Assembly (NCBI GenBank): GCA_947492575.1
Contig: CANLNK010000001.1
Span: forward strand, 1,054,001 to 1,118,000
Source of the DNA: an uncultured Thalassotalea sp.
GTDB taxonomy: Bacteria > Pseudomonadota > Gammaproteobacteria > Enterobacterales > Alteromonadaceae
Length of the DNA: 64,000 bases
Direction of reading: 5' to 3'
Part shown: piece by piece, positions 27,183-35,474 of the stretch
How the letters are laid out: each line of letters opens with the position of its first letter
Numbering within the stretch: position 1 is the first letter of the stretch
Notes under the pieces: generated by a model
Databases searched by the model: none
Told to the model about the DNA's origin: nothing
Seen by the model: only the letters and a program-made list of their open reading frames with translations
Program-made: the position numbers and the translations under genes

Positions 27183-27368
27183 TATTGAGCCTTTAAGAAC
27201 TTGAACCAATGTCTTTGCAGAGTATAGCTGAACTAACGTTAATCGCTTATGTTCAGCAGGCGAGTTTTTAAGTTTGAACTATCCTTAGTGTTAGCTCAAC
27301 GCTGTGAGTCAGTATGCAGTGGAGACTTAGTTTGGGCGAATACAAATGACATTAATTGAGGAGCTATT

Positions 27369-27605
27369 ATGTTAGGTGAAGACCACTCTCTAGTGAATGA
27401 ATTTCCGAACTATCGCGACAAAATCTCTGAGCTAAATCAGGCAAATTCTTCTTTCGCTGAAAATGCAGCTAAGTATCATGCACTTGACGCAGAGATAAGA
27501 AAACTAGAATTAAGAAATGCGCCAATTGAAGACAGCTCATTTCACCAACTAAAACACGATCGAGCGATGTTAAAGGATATGCTTTATCAACAAATTATCG
27601 GTTGA
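27369..27605 (+). CDS. YdcH family protein (DUF465)
   Basis: A 78-residue helical protein of the YdcH/DUF465 group, recognisable from the short N-terminus, LNQANSSFAENAAKYHALDAEI and the C-terminal LKHDRAMLKDMLYQQI. It probably forms a helical hairpin. The role is unknown. A GAGGAGC box precedes the ATG. A strong terminator follows. Confidence 0.85.
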   Translation: MLGEDHSLVNEFPNYRDKISELNQANSSFAENAAKYHALDAEIRKLELRNAPIEDSSFHQLKHDRAMLKDMLYQQIIG

Positions 27606-27680
27606 GACTACCTAGGGTTAACCGACCTTAGAAACATGGCTTTTTAACGTTAAGCTGAACTGAAATCACATTGCGAGAAA

Positions 27681-27718
27681 GAGCATTAGTTCAAACATCG
27701 GCAACTAATGCTCTTTTA
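27681..27718 (+). terminator. Rho-independent terminator of the ydcH-like gene
   Basis: GAGCATTAGTT (27681-27691) and AACTAATGCTC (27703-27713) form a perfect 11-bp stem with an 11-nt loop, followed by TTTTA. Confidence 0.8.
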
Positions 27719-27740
27719 CCTTTTACCTTTTACCTTTTAC
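27713..27740. repeat. Tandem repeat, four copies of CTTTTAC
   Basis: Four perfect 7-bp copies overlap the end of the terminator hairpin. They are intergenic, so length change would not affect a protein. Confidence 0.85.
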
Positions 27741-27846
27741 AAGTGCTACCTAGAGGCTTTTACATTAAACTTCAATCGGCGGTGCTCAACGCTGTTCAAT
27801 TTCCTAACCGGCCAATAGTCCAATTCACTACTGTCTAGTCGAACGA

Positions 27847-28389
27847 TTATTTATGCATCCCACGAATAGGGTAGTTGTTGTCAGGGTTTCTAATCCAAGC
27901 AAGTCCATTGGTAAGCGCTTCAAGTTCAGGTCTTACAAAGGGGTTGTTCGAAATATCGACAACCTGCACAGTACCTTCTTCGTTTACAACAAATAGTCCC
28001 GGCTCTGCAAAGGGGTGATCCGTCTCTTGTGGTGACCTAGGATCAGAAATATATACACCTAAACTTTTCATTTGTTCTATCGTTAGGCCATATGCCAATG
28101 GAAAACTTACCTCAAGTTGTTCTGCGTGGCTGTCTAGTTGCGTTTTGCTATCGCCAGAAACCGCAATCAAATCAACACCTGTATCAATAAGTTTCTGCTT
28201 GAAACTCTCTAGCTGGTTCAAGTATTTGGTGCAAAGTGGGCAGTGGCGTCCACGATATACCACGACCATCTGCCACGACAATCCATTTTCGGGCTTTCCA
28301 AGAACTCGTTTACCGCCGTCTTTTAGCTCTACAGTGATCTCTGGAAACGCAGCACCTGCGTGCAATTTTTGAGTGTATTCGTTAGTCAT
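27847..28389 (-). CDS. Peroxiredoxin-like (AhpC/TSA, redoxin) protein
   Basis: A 180-residue thioredoxin-fold protein of the peroxiredoxin-like group. The active-site region reads GRHCPLCTKY, a CxxC pair at the position where peroxiredoxins carry the peroxidatic Cys. It is cytosolic. An AGGTGA box precedes the ATG. The gene lies 22 bp downstream of mdaB on the same strand, so both form an operon that probably responds to quinones or peroxides and is governed by the divergent HxlR regulator. The exact peroxide substrate is unknown. Confidence 0.85.
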   Translation of the reverse strand: MTNEYTQKLHAGAAFPEITVELKDGGKRVLGKPENGLSWQMVVVYRGRHCPLCTKYLNQLESFKQKLIDTGVDLIAVSGDSKTQLDSHAEQLEVSFPLAYGLTIEQMKSLGVYISDPRSPQETDHPFAEPGLFVVNEEGTVQVVDISNNPFVRPELEALTNGLAWIRNPDNNYPIRGMHK

Positions 28390-28411
28390 GTTTCACCTGT
28401 TATTGCTGCAA

Positions 28412-28993
28412 TTAAAAAAGCTTGTTTAAGTGTGCTTCATAGCGAAGCAGGTCATTTTCAATATCTGCATTTTTCATCACATCGAAACAGGCGAATGTTT
28501 CAAGTGGTTGCATGTCGAAAAACTTAAAATTCATATGCATAGGGAATAGTAGATCATCTACCGATTTGCCATTAAAAAACTCATCAACGTCATTGAAAGC
28601 TTCTTCTGGTGCGTTAAAGGTAAGTGATATCATGTACTTAGTACCAGAAAGTGTGCCGCCTTTGCCATAATTTTTCTTTGGTTGTTCTGCATTTCGCCCA
28701 TCACCGTTACAAAGCGCACCGCCCATTCCTGCGGTATAAACCTCGTCCATGTACTTTTTAAACGACCAAGTTACGCCCATCCAATTTACCGGCGATTGAA
28801 AGATGACAATGTCTGCCCACGTGTGGTTTTCCAACTCTTGCTCGATGTTAATTTCATCTTGCATAGTAACCACTCTCGTTTCATGGCCTTTGCTTTCCAA
28901 AATGTTTACGGCTTTATCTACTAAGGTGGCATTTAAACGGCCTTCAGCAAATGGGTAATACTGGTGTCCGTTGATGATTAGTACGTTGCTCAT
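28412..28993 (-). CDS. mdaB: NAD(P)H quinone reductase (MdaB family)
   Basis: A flavodoxin-fold FAD enzyme of 193 residues that reduces quinones by two electrons, avoiding semiquinone radicals. It matches E. coli MdaB along its length: [10 protein letters not shown] at the start, [27 protein letters not shown], and [24 protein letters not shown]. The ORF is open from 29068, but the family starts at the ATG at 28993, which has an AGGAATG box. It heads an operon with the peroxiredoxin-like gene. In E. coli mdaB is next to ygiN; here a YgiN-like gene is 21 kb away. Confidence 0.93.
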   Translation of the reverse strand: MSNVLIINGHQYYPFAEGRLNATLVDKAVNILESKGHETRVVTMQDEINIEQELENHTWADIVIFQSPVNWMGVTWSFKKYMDEVYTAGMGGALCNGDGRNAEQPKKNYGKGGTLSGTKYMISLTFNAPEEAFNDVDEFFNGKSVDDLLFPMHMNFKFFDMQPLETFACFDVMKNADIENDLLRYEAHLNKLF

Positions 28994-29035
28994 ATGTTCA
29001 TTCCTAATGTTACGTTTCTCGATTAACTCTAATGT

Positions 29036-29052
29036 GGTATATTTTAGATACC
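29036..29052. promoter_or_regulatory. Candidate HxlR operator
   Basis: GGTAT and ATACC flank a 7-bp spacer, an inverted repeat between mdaB and the divergent HxlR gene. A -10 like TATACT at 29073-29078 faces the regulator gene. Binding by the regulator is inferred from position and symmetry. Confidence 0.45.
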
Positions 29053-29111
29053 TTGTAGGTGTTATCAATTAGTATACTTTTGGGAACCTAGTGTTTTGTT
29101 GTGAGGTTTTG

Positions 29112-29480
29112 ATGGAAAGTTCAATAAAAACAGATAGTAAAGGACGAAAAAAAGTTCTTAATGCATGCCTTGAACCATGCGCTATTGAAAAGGGCATGCG
29201 CTTGATAGGTGGAAAGTGGAAGGGATCAATCATTTATCATCTCAAAGACGGAGCGGTACGTTTTAACGATTTGTCGCGCATGTTGGGAGGAGCGACGAAG
29301 AAAATGGTTGATCAACGCCTTAAAGAGCTCGAGCAAGAAGGCATGGTAAAGCGCAACGTACTGAGTGAGCGTCCCATGGCTGTGAGTTATGAATTGACGG
29401 AGTTTGGAAGAACAGCGTTGCAGATACTGGATGATTTGAGGCAGTGGTCTGAAACTCATAATATTGAAATTAAAAGTTAG
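29112..29480 (+). CDS. HxlR family transcriptional regulator
   Basis: A winged helix-turn-helix regulator of 122 residues. The family core is seen in CAIEKGMRLIGGKWKGSIIYHL, RFNDLSRMLGGATKKMVDQRLKELE and YELTEFGRTALQILDDL. The conserved Cys in CLEPCAIEKG are typical sites for electrophile sensing in this family (as in the YodB and HypR members). The start is the ATG at 29112 with GAGG seven bases upstream; the GTG at 29091 would give an odd extension. It is divergent from mdaB and the peroxiredoxin-like gene, probably their repressor. Confidence 0.93.
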   Translation: MESSIKTDSKGRKKVLNACLEPCAIEKGMRLIGGKWKGSIIYHLKDGAVRFNDLSRMLGGATKKMVDQRLKELEQEGMVKRNVLSERPMAVSYELTEFGRTALQILDDLRQWSETHNIEIKS

Positions 29481-29643
29481 TGCTCAATACTGCATCGGGT
29501 GCTTATTTTAGATGCTAAATGCTAGAAGTGAAATGTTAAACATGCGCTTGTGCGCCAATTAAAGTTTACCTGTATCTTCAATTTTATTAGGCATTTTATG
29601 AAATAACACTATTGGTGTTGTTGCGAGTAAAAGTTGTTTACCT

Positions 29644-31440
29644 TTAACTCGTTACGATCTTATTGCGTCCCATTGCTTTCGCTTGATAAAGGTAATTATC
29701 AGCCTGTTTTATCGCCTTTTCTGGCGCTATTTCAGCGTTATAGCTAAATAATCCTATGCTGATGGTTACGGCAATACTGTGCTGTTCAAAGTTAATGGTC
29801 ATCTCCGACACTTCGCTGCGAATGCGCTCTGCCACCTTGTATGACTGATCTTTTTCGAGGTGCGACATAATAACGAGAAATTCCTCGCCGCCCATACGGA
29901 AAACGTAATCTTCACTTCGCAGTAATTTTTTAAGTTTAATCGCTATACTTTGCAGCACAACATCGCCTGCTTGGTGGCCGTAGGTATCATTGATTGATTT
30001 GAAATAATCAATATCAATCATGAGTAGTGCCATTTGTGACCCCTGTTTAGATACCTCTTTGGTTAATGCCGAGAGTGTATCGCCAAGCGTACGGCGGTTT
30101 AAACATTGGGTTAAGTGGTCAATATTAGCTTGTTGTTGCAGTTTGAAATTGGCTTTTGCTAAATCTAACGTGCGCTTTTCTACTTGCTGTTCCAGCGACA
30201 AGTTGAGTTTTTCCAGTTCTTGCTTAGCTTCAACTTCAGCAGTTACATCATTTTGTACGGCAAAGAAGTATGCAAGTTTACCGTCCTTATAGATGGGGGT
30301 GATTGATAGCTCATTCCAATAGGGCGCACCACTTTTGTGGTAATTGAGGATACGAGTTCTGACTGCTTGTCCTTGCCCCAGTTTTTCACTTAGTAGTTGG
30401 ACGGTATTGCGATCAGTTTTGTCTCCTTGAAGCACAGGGCCCAGTTTTCCTCCTTTGATTTCTTCTAGAGAATACCCTGTCATACGCTCAAATGAGCTGT
30501 TCGCCCAGATAACACGTTTATCTGCATCAGCGACAACCATACCTACTGTCGCTTCTCTGAGAGCTGTGGCAAGAAAATCACGCTCTAAGTAGGTCTTTTC
30601 CTTTTCTGTAATGTCTTGAAGAATACCAAATAAACGCACTGGCTTTTGTGCGTTGTCAAGGACGACATTTCCACTGGTTAAAATAAACCGTTCTTCTCCT
30701 TTGTGCGTTAAAATCCTTAATTGCTCACACGTCCAGCCTATGCCTTCATGAATAGCTGCTCTTACATGCTGTATGATAATGTCAACGTCATCGGGGTGGT
30801 AAAACGCAAGTCCAGACTCGACTTCGGGCTTGTATGTTGCCTTATCTACTTGATGGATATCATATATTTCATCAGACCAGTAAAGTGCTTGGGTGGCGAT
30901 GTCTAACTGCCAGTAGCCGATTTTAAGTACGCTTCCAGCAGTGGTCGCAAGTTCTGATAATAACGCGTGTTCCTCTGCTTTCTTATGGCTTTCCGTAACA
31001 TCGGAACAAATCAAAAGAAACGCACTGTTAGAAAGTTTAGGTGACTCTTTGGTCGTATTGTTTTCTTCTGTATGTCCCGTTGTTGACTGCTCTACCTCGA
31101 TTATTTTTAACGCTATACGACATTCCAACCAATGTTCACAATCATTAGTTTGCAGCGTAATAGAAGACGATTTTTGGTCTTGTTTGTCGACTCGGCTCTC
31201 CATGCTTTCTAACAGCCTGTTTAACTTATTGGCATCGTTTGCGCTGAATAAATCGGTGACAGCAAGGTTTTCTTTGTTGTCGGCTAAGCGGAACGCCTGC
31301 CAGCCAGCTGAGTTGTAACTTATTTTGCGAACCTCAGAGTCACCGCTATTACTTTCATCAATGCCACCAACAACTGCTATCAAGAAGCCACATTGTTCAA
31401 GAAAGTTAATTTTGTCTGGGTTAAATGGAGGCTGTGACAA
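29644..31440 (-). CDS. PAS-containing diguanylate cyclase
   Basis: A 598-residue cytosolic protein that makes cyclic di-GMP from two GTP. A degenerate PAS-like region lies at about 1-155, followed by two PAS/PAC units (about 175-290 and 290-415), a short coiled coil, and a GGDEF domain at about 430-598. The active site is GGEEF, and an I-site RSED lies five residues before it, so product inhibition is likely. The start is TTG at 31440, with an AAGGACAAGG box. It has no EAL domain, membrane helix or neighbour of related function. The PAS ligand is unknown. Confidence 0.93.
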   Translation of the reverse strand: MSQPPFNPDKINFLEQCGFLIAVVGGIDESNSGDSEVRKISYNSAGWQAFRLADNKENLAVTDLFSANDANKLNRLLESMESRVDKQDQKSSSITLQTNDCEHWLECRIALKIIEVEQSTTGHTEENNTTKESPKLSNSAFLLICSDVTESHKKAEEHALLSELATTAGSVLKIGYWQLDIATQALYWSDEIYDIHQVDKATYKPEVESGLAFYHPDDVDIIIQHVRAAIHEGIGWTCEQLRILTHKGEERFILTSGNVVLDNAQKPVRLFGILQDITEKEKTYLERDFLATALREATVGMVVADADKRVIWANSSFERMTGYSLEEIKGGKLGPVLQGDKTDRNTVQLLSEKLGQGQAVRTRILNYHKSGAPYWNELSITPIYKDGKLAYFFAVQNDVTAEVEAKQELEKLNLSLEQQVEKRTLDLAKANFKLQQQANIDHLTQCLNRRTLGDTLSALTKEVSKQGSQMALLMIDIDYFKSINDTYGHQAGDVVLQSIAIKLKKLLRSEDYVFRMGGEEFLVIMSHLEKDQSYKVAERIRSEVSEMTINFEQHSIAVTISIGLFSYNAEIAPEKAIKQADNYLYQAKAMGRNKIVTS

Positions 31441-31578
31441 ACCTTGTCCTTTTATTCAATACGACACTTCAGGTGGTTATCAATTAATAGTTACACAAGG
31501 TGCGTGATTGCGACCTATATTGATCAATAGTTCTAGCTACGGGGTTTTGCAAGTTACAAACACCAAGAATTGCAAAAT

Positions 31579-31604
31579 AAAAAAAGGCGGCAAAGGATGC
31601 CGCC
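31579..31604 (-). terminator. Rho-independent terminator of the nhaA operon
   Basis: On the minus strand GGCGGC and GCCGCC form a 6-bp G/C stem with a 7-nt loop, followed by seven T. It follows the gene at 31692. Confidence 0.8.
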
Positions 31605-31691
31605 ACAAAGGAAACCAACTCGTTCACGAGTGTAGGTTGGGGGGTTGTCAAATGCTAAGTCGAGACAGGCGAGTGCAGAACATAAGAAGCG

Positions 31692-32081
31692 TTAGTTGCT
31701 GCTGCAAGCGTATCTATTGCGTAAATAATTTCCCAGCTCTTCGCTGAGTTCTGTGTCTGAGCCGTTTTCAATTAGGTGCTTAATCGCTCTTAGTTTGTCT
31801 ACATCGTCAGGCAAGCAAGCTGGTTTCACTTTGCCTTGGTCATAGCGTGCTAAGCTTACGCGATTAGCAAAAGCACGGTCGAGGTACTTGCTTTCAAATT
31901 CAGGCTTGGTTGGCAGGTACTTTTGCTTACTGGCAATATAGCCATCTACAAGACCGGATAAATAAGCCTTACATTCGACAGGGGTTTTGTCCTCTCCACA
32001 GACTAATTCTGTATTCTCTGACGCTTTAACGCTCAAAGAAGTTAAAAACACACTACTAAGTAACAGAGCTACGAGTCTCAT
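31692..32081 (-). CDS. Rap1a/Tai-like small exported protein
   Basis: A 129-residue protein with a signal peptide (MRLVALLLSSVFLTSLSVKAS) and four Cys in the mature part, with the pattern of the Rap1a/Tai group: ECKAYLSGLVDGYIA, then ACLPDDV and a final RYAC. In that family, members act as periplasmic immunity proteins against type VI secretion amidases, but many are orphans of unknown role. There is no effector gene here. It overlaps the nhaA 3' end by 26 bp and is followed by a terminator. The family call is moderate. Confidence 0.6.
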   Translation of the reverse strand: MRLVALLLSSVFLTSLSVKASENTELVCGEDKTPVECKAYLSGLVDGYIASKQKYLPTKPEFESKYLDRAFANRVSLARYDQGKVKPACLPDDVDKLRAIKHLIENGSDTELSEELGNYLRNRYACSSN

Positions 32082-33264
32082 AGCTAATCTCCTTCACTTT
32101 TTGTTGAGAGTTTTTGATCAACCAACCACCCAGTACTGCAGCTAAAACAGAAGAAACTAGTACACCTAATTTCACTTGTTCAAAATACTGTGCATCAGCG
32201 TTTTCAAAAGCTAATGAACCAATGAATAAACTCATGGTGAAACCGATACCACATAGCACCGATACCGCATAAAGTTGTACCCAATTCGCACCTTCTGGCA
32301 ATTTAGCGATACCAAGTTTTATCGCTATCCAACAGGCACTAAAAATACCAATTTGCTTACCAAAGAAGAGGCCGGTAATGACACCTAAAGTAACAGGGTG
32401 TAGCAGATCGTCCATTGAAATGCCTGTCAGCACGACACCAGCGTTGGCGAATGCAAATATTGGTAAAATGGCAAACGCTACCCACGGCTGAACGCTGTGT
32501 TCGAGGTTGAGTAACATAGGGTTTCCGTCTTCGTTCTTGACCTTCATTGGAATAAATAGTGCCAAGGCGAAGCCGGCAAGCGTTGCATGAACGCCAGATT
32601 TCAGTACCGCAGCCCAGACCACTACACCTATTAAAATGTAGGCCGCTTGGTACTTAACTCGGCAGCGATTCAATGCGAACAGTCCCACTAGGCCGATAGC
32701 CGCAATAATTAGTGAAAGAGTTGATAAATCCTGCGAATAGAACAGGGCAATAATGACGATTGCGCCTATATCGTCGAAGATTGCCACTGAAAGTAAAAAG
32801 AGCTTGAGCGAGATAGGTACTTGCTTAGCAAATAAACTGAAAATACCTAACGCAAAAGCGATATCGGTTGCAGAAGGTACAGCCCAGCCTTGTATGGCTT
32901 GCGGGTCGTCCATATTGAACCAGACATAACAAAGTGCTGGGAACACAATACCTGCTACTGCAGCAATAGCTGGAAGCATTATTTGTTCGGGTGAAGATAG
33001 ATGACCGTCAACAATTTCGCGTTTAACTTCTAACCCGACGAGGAAGAAAAATATTGCCATTAAGCCGTCGTTTATCCACAGCAATAGAGGTTTAGCAATT
33101 TCGAAGTTGCCGAATTGCACCGCGACAGGAAGGTTTAGAAAACTCTGATAAAGCCCATTTAATGAAGAGTTAGCAACAATCATTGCCATAATTGCGGCAA
33201 TAACCAATATTACGCCGCCTAGCGCGTCGTGCTGGATCATTAAACGAAAGTTAGCTTTAGTCAT
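32056..33264 (-). CDS. nhaA: Na+/H+ antiporter NhaA
   Basis: An inner-membrane antiporter that exports sodium in exchange for protons, important for salt and alkaline tolerance. The 402-residue protein has about twelve helices and the NhaA core: AIFDDIGAIVIIALFY with two adjacent Asp that bind ions, and the early LLWINDGLMAIFFFLVGLEVKREIV. The regulator nhaR is divergent 111 bp away, as in other bacteria. The 3' end overlaps the next gene, suggesting co-transcription. Confidence 0.96.
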   Translation of the reverse strand: MTKANFRLMIQHDALGGVILVIAAIMAMIVANSSLNGLYQSFLNLPVAVQFGNFEIAKPLLLWINDGLMAIFFFLVGLEVKREIVDGHLSSPEQIMLPAIAAVAGIVFPALCYVWFNMDDPQAIQGWAVPSATDIAFALGIFSLFAKQVPISLKLFLLSVAIFDDIGAIVIIALFYSQDLSTLSLIIAAIGLVGLFALNRCRVKYQAAYILIGVVVWAAVLKSGVHATLAGFALALFIPMKVKNEDGNPMLLNLEHSVQPWVAFAILPIFAFANAGVVLTGISMDDLLHPVTLGVITGLFFGKQIGIFSACWIAIKLGIAKLPEGANWVQLYAVSVLCGIGFTMSLFIGSLAFENADAQYFEQVKLGVLVSSVLAAVLGGWLIKNSQQKVKEISYETRSSVT

Positions 33265-33375
33265 GGCATCCTACTCTTCAGACATTAGGCTTGAAGTTAT
33301 ACCCTTTTCGTTTTATTTTTAAAATTCGAATTAAACTTAACTCTTATTCGGAAATATCTGAGATTAACTTGTGTC

Positions 33376-34266
33376 ATGAAGCAACTAAATTACAACCATT
33401 TATACTATTTTTATCTAACCGCAAAAGAGGGCAGTATTGCAGCTGCGTGTAAGCTACTTCACCTTACACCTCAAACAGTTAGCGGTCAGTTGGCGACACT
33501 TGAAGACTATTTGGGAATGCCGCTATTTGAACGCCATGGAAAGCGACTGGTACTCAATGACCAGGGTAAGATGGTTTTTTCTTACGCCGAAGATATCTTT
33601 AGCTTGGGACATGAGTTAACACAGCGTTTAGAGCCAAATCAGCTGAATCAACAAATGACCTTTACCGTCGGAATTACCGATGTTATTCCGAAAGTTTTTT
33701 CTTATGATTTTTTAAAACCTATCTTCGATGGTGAATTAGCTATCAAATTAATCTGTCGAGAAGGTGAGCTTGATAGCTTATTGGCAGACTTAGCGCTTAA
33801 TAAACTGGATATGATTTTATCTGATTGTCCTATCCCACCGGGAAAAGCAGTTAAGGCATACAGTCAAAAGGTTATTGATAGCGGGCTGAGCTTCTATATC
33901 GCGGCGTCAAAGGCACATACCTTAAAAGGCGAGTTCCCTCAAAATCTCAATCATCAGGAAATGTTGATACCGGGTGATCAGTCATCAATCAAACTCGCTT
34001 TGTTGTCTTGGTTAAGTGACAGAGAACTGAAGCCTAATATCGTTGCTGAATTCGACGATAGTGCGCTTACTAAGCTGTTTGGGCAGGCCGGTTACGGTAT
34101 TTTCTGTACGCCGACAATCGTTGAAAGCCATGTACTTGAAACCTACCAAGTGGCTGTTATTGGGAGAACTGAAGAAATTAGCGAAGAACTCTATATGATC
34201 ACCACAGAACGTAAGCGCAAGCACCCTGTGGTTGTATCGTTAACACAGATGGCATCAGAAGTGTAG
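33376..34266 (+). CDS. nhaR: LysR family activator of nhaA
   Basis: A 296-residue LysR-type regulator that matches NhaR: MKQLNYNHLYYFYLTAKEGSIAAACKLLHLTPQTVSGQLATLE at the helix-turn-helix end, and a substrate-binding-like C-terminal domain. NhaR activates nhaA in response to sodium. Its divergent position next to nhaA supports this. It is convergent with the next LysR gene, with one base between stops. Confidence 0.94.
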   Translation: MKQLNYNHLYYFYLTAKEGSIAAACKLLHLTPQTVSGQLATLEDYLGMPLFERHGKRLVLNDQGKMVFSYAEDIFSLGHELTQRLEPNQLNQQMTFTVGITDVIPKVFSYDFLKPIFDGELAIKLICREGELDSLLADLALNKLDMILSDCPIPPGKAVKAYSQKVIDSGLSFYIAASKAHTLKGEFPQNLNHQEMLIPGDQSSIKLALLSWLSDRELKPNIVAEFDDSALTKLFGQAGYGIFCTPTIVESHVLETYQVAVIGRTEEISEELYMITTERKRKHPVVVSLTQMASEV

Positions 34267-34267
34267 T

Positions 34268-35194
34268 CTACCGCTTATCGGTGACAGATTTCTCTAAAAT
34301 GCTTAGGCCTTGCTCTTTCATAAAGCTCTCGAAGGCTTTTGCGATGAGGCTTTGCTGTCGATCTTTGCGTTGCACTAAGTACCATTGATTGCAAATGGGA
34401 AATTCTTTTACGTTGAGTTTAACCAGACCTGGCACATCTCCATAGTCGAGCGTGTGCCGACTGAGTATCGACAACCCAAGGCCAGAAGCAACAGCGTATT
34501 TGATGGCTTCATTACTTTCGATAGTCATTTTTTCGTTAAGTGTTACACCGCGCTCTTGGCAAAACTCTTCAATTGTGCGGCGTGTTCCTGAACCTGATTC
34601 ACGCATAATGAACGGATAGTGAGATAAACGAGCGAGGCTCACTTGCTCCTGCAAGTTCAATTCGTGATTTGCTGGTGCGATGACAACAAGTTCGTTATTC
34701 AAAAAAGGTGTTTTTTTAACTTCAATGTTAGTAGGTAATTGGCTGAAAAAATAAAAGTCATCTTCATTGGCTTCCAATCGTTCTTTAACTTCTTTGCGGT
34801 TACCAACTTTCAAGTCTACATCAACTTTTGGGTGTTTTTTGCAGAAAGCACCGAGTAATAATGGCAGCACATATTTGGCGGTGGATACAACACAAAGCTT
34901 GAGCGAACCTGCACTCAAATTTTTCAAATCGTCGAGTGCTACGTTGAGGTTATGGAAGCTAGTGAATACCTCATTGGCACATTGTAATAGCTCTTTACCA
35001 GCATCTGTCAGCGTTACTGTTTTTCCAAACTGTTGATAGATAGGCAGGCCTACGAGTTCCTTTAGCTGTTTTAACTGAATAGAAACCGACGGCTGAGAGA
35101 TATGTAACTGTTGACCTACCAATGAGATACTCTTGTGCCGTTCGAGCGCTTGTAAAAGCTCTAACTGTCTTAATGTTGGTCGTCTAGATTGCAC
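34268..35194 (-). CDS. LysR family regulator (CbbR-like)
   Basis: A 308-residue LysR-type protein with the helix-turn-helix TLRQLELLQALERHKSISLVGQQLHISQPSVSIQLKQLK at the N-terminus and an effector domain with RESGSGTRR, typical of the CbbR/CysB-like branch. It is divergent from ppc with 280 bp between. In marine gammaproteobacteria this arrangement suggests control of ppc or of carbon flow through PEP. The inducer is unknown. Confidence 0.9.
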   Translation of the reverse strand: MQSRRPTLRQLELLQALERHKSISLVGQQLHISQPSVSIQLKQLKELVGLPIYQQFGKTVTLTDAGKELLQCANEVFTSFHNLNVALDDLKNLSAGSLKLCVVSTAKYVLPLLLGAFCKKHPKVDVDLKVGNRKEVKERLEANEDDFYFFSQLPTNIEVKKTPFLNNELVVIAPANHELNLQEQVSLARLSHYPFIMRESGSGTRRTIEEFCQERGVTLNEKMTIESNEAIKYAVASGLGLSILSRHTLDYGDVPGLVKLNVKEFPICNQWYLVQRKDRQQSLIAKAFESFMKEQGLSILEKSVTDKR

Positions 35195-35474
35195 AGTTAC
35201 ACCTCAAAACGCTTACCTAATCAATATACCTAACAAACATAGCTAATGAACGCTGTCTTAAATTTTCTAACTCAAGGTTCTTAATGCAATGCTAGAAGCT
35301 AGAGCTGTTAGCTATGTCCTTCTAGTTATGCCCTTTTAGTTATGCCTTCACTTCGTTGGTTATTTTTGAATATTTGACCTGAGTATAAATAAAAATCTAT
35401 ATAAATAAATAAAAATATATATTGGAATATATTTTTTGCTCACCCTAGACTGATTCCATCGAAAGGAGAGAGAT

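Noticed and set aside
27713-27740. CRISPR-like tandem repeats
   Set aside because: Only four direct 7-bp copies with no spacers; it is a simple tandem repeat.
30941-31318. Plus-strand ORF of 125 residues inside the diguanylate cyclase gene
   Set aside because: It is antisense to a firm GGDEF gene and lacks family features.
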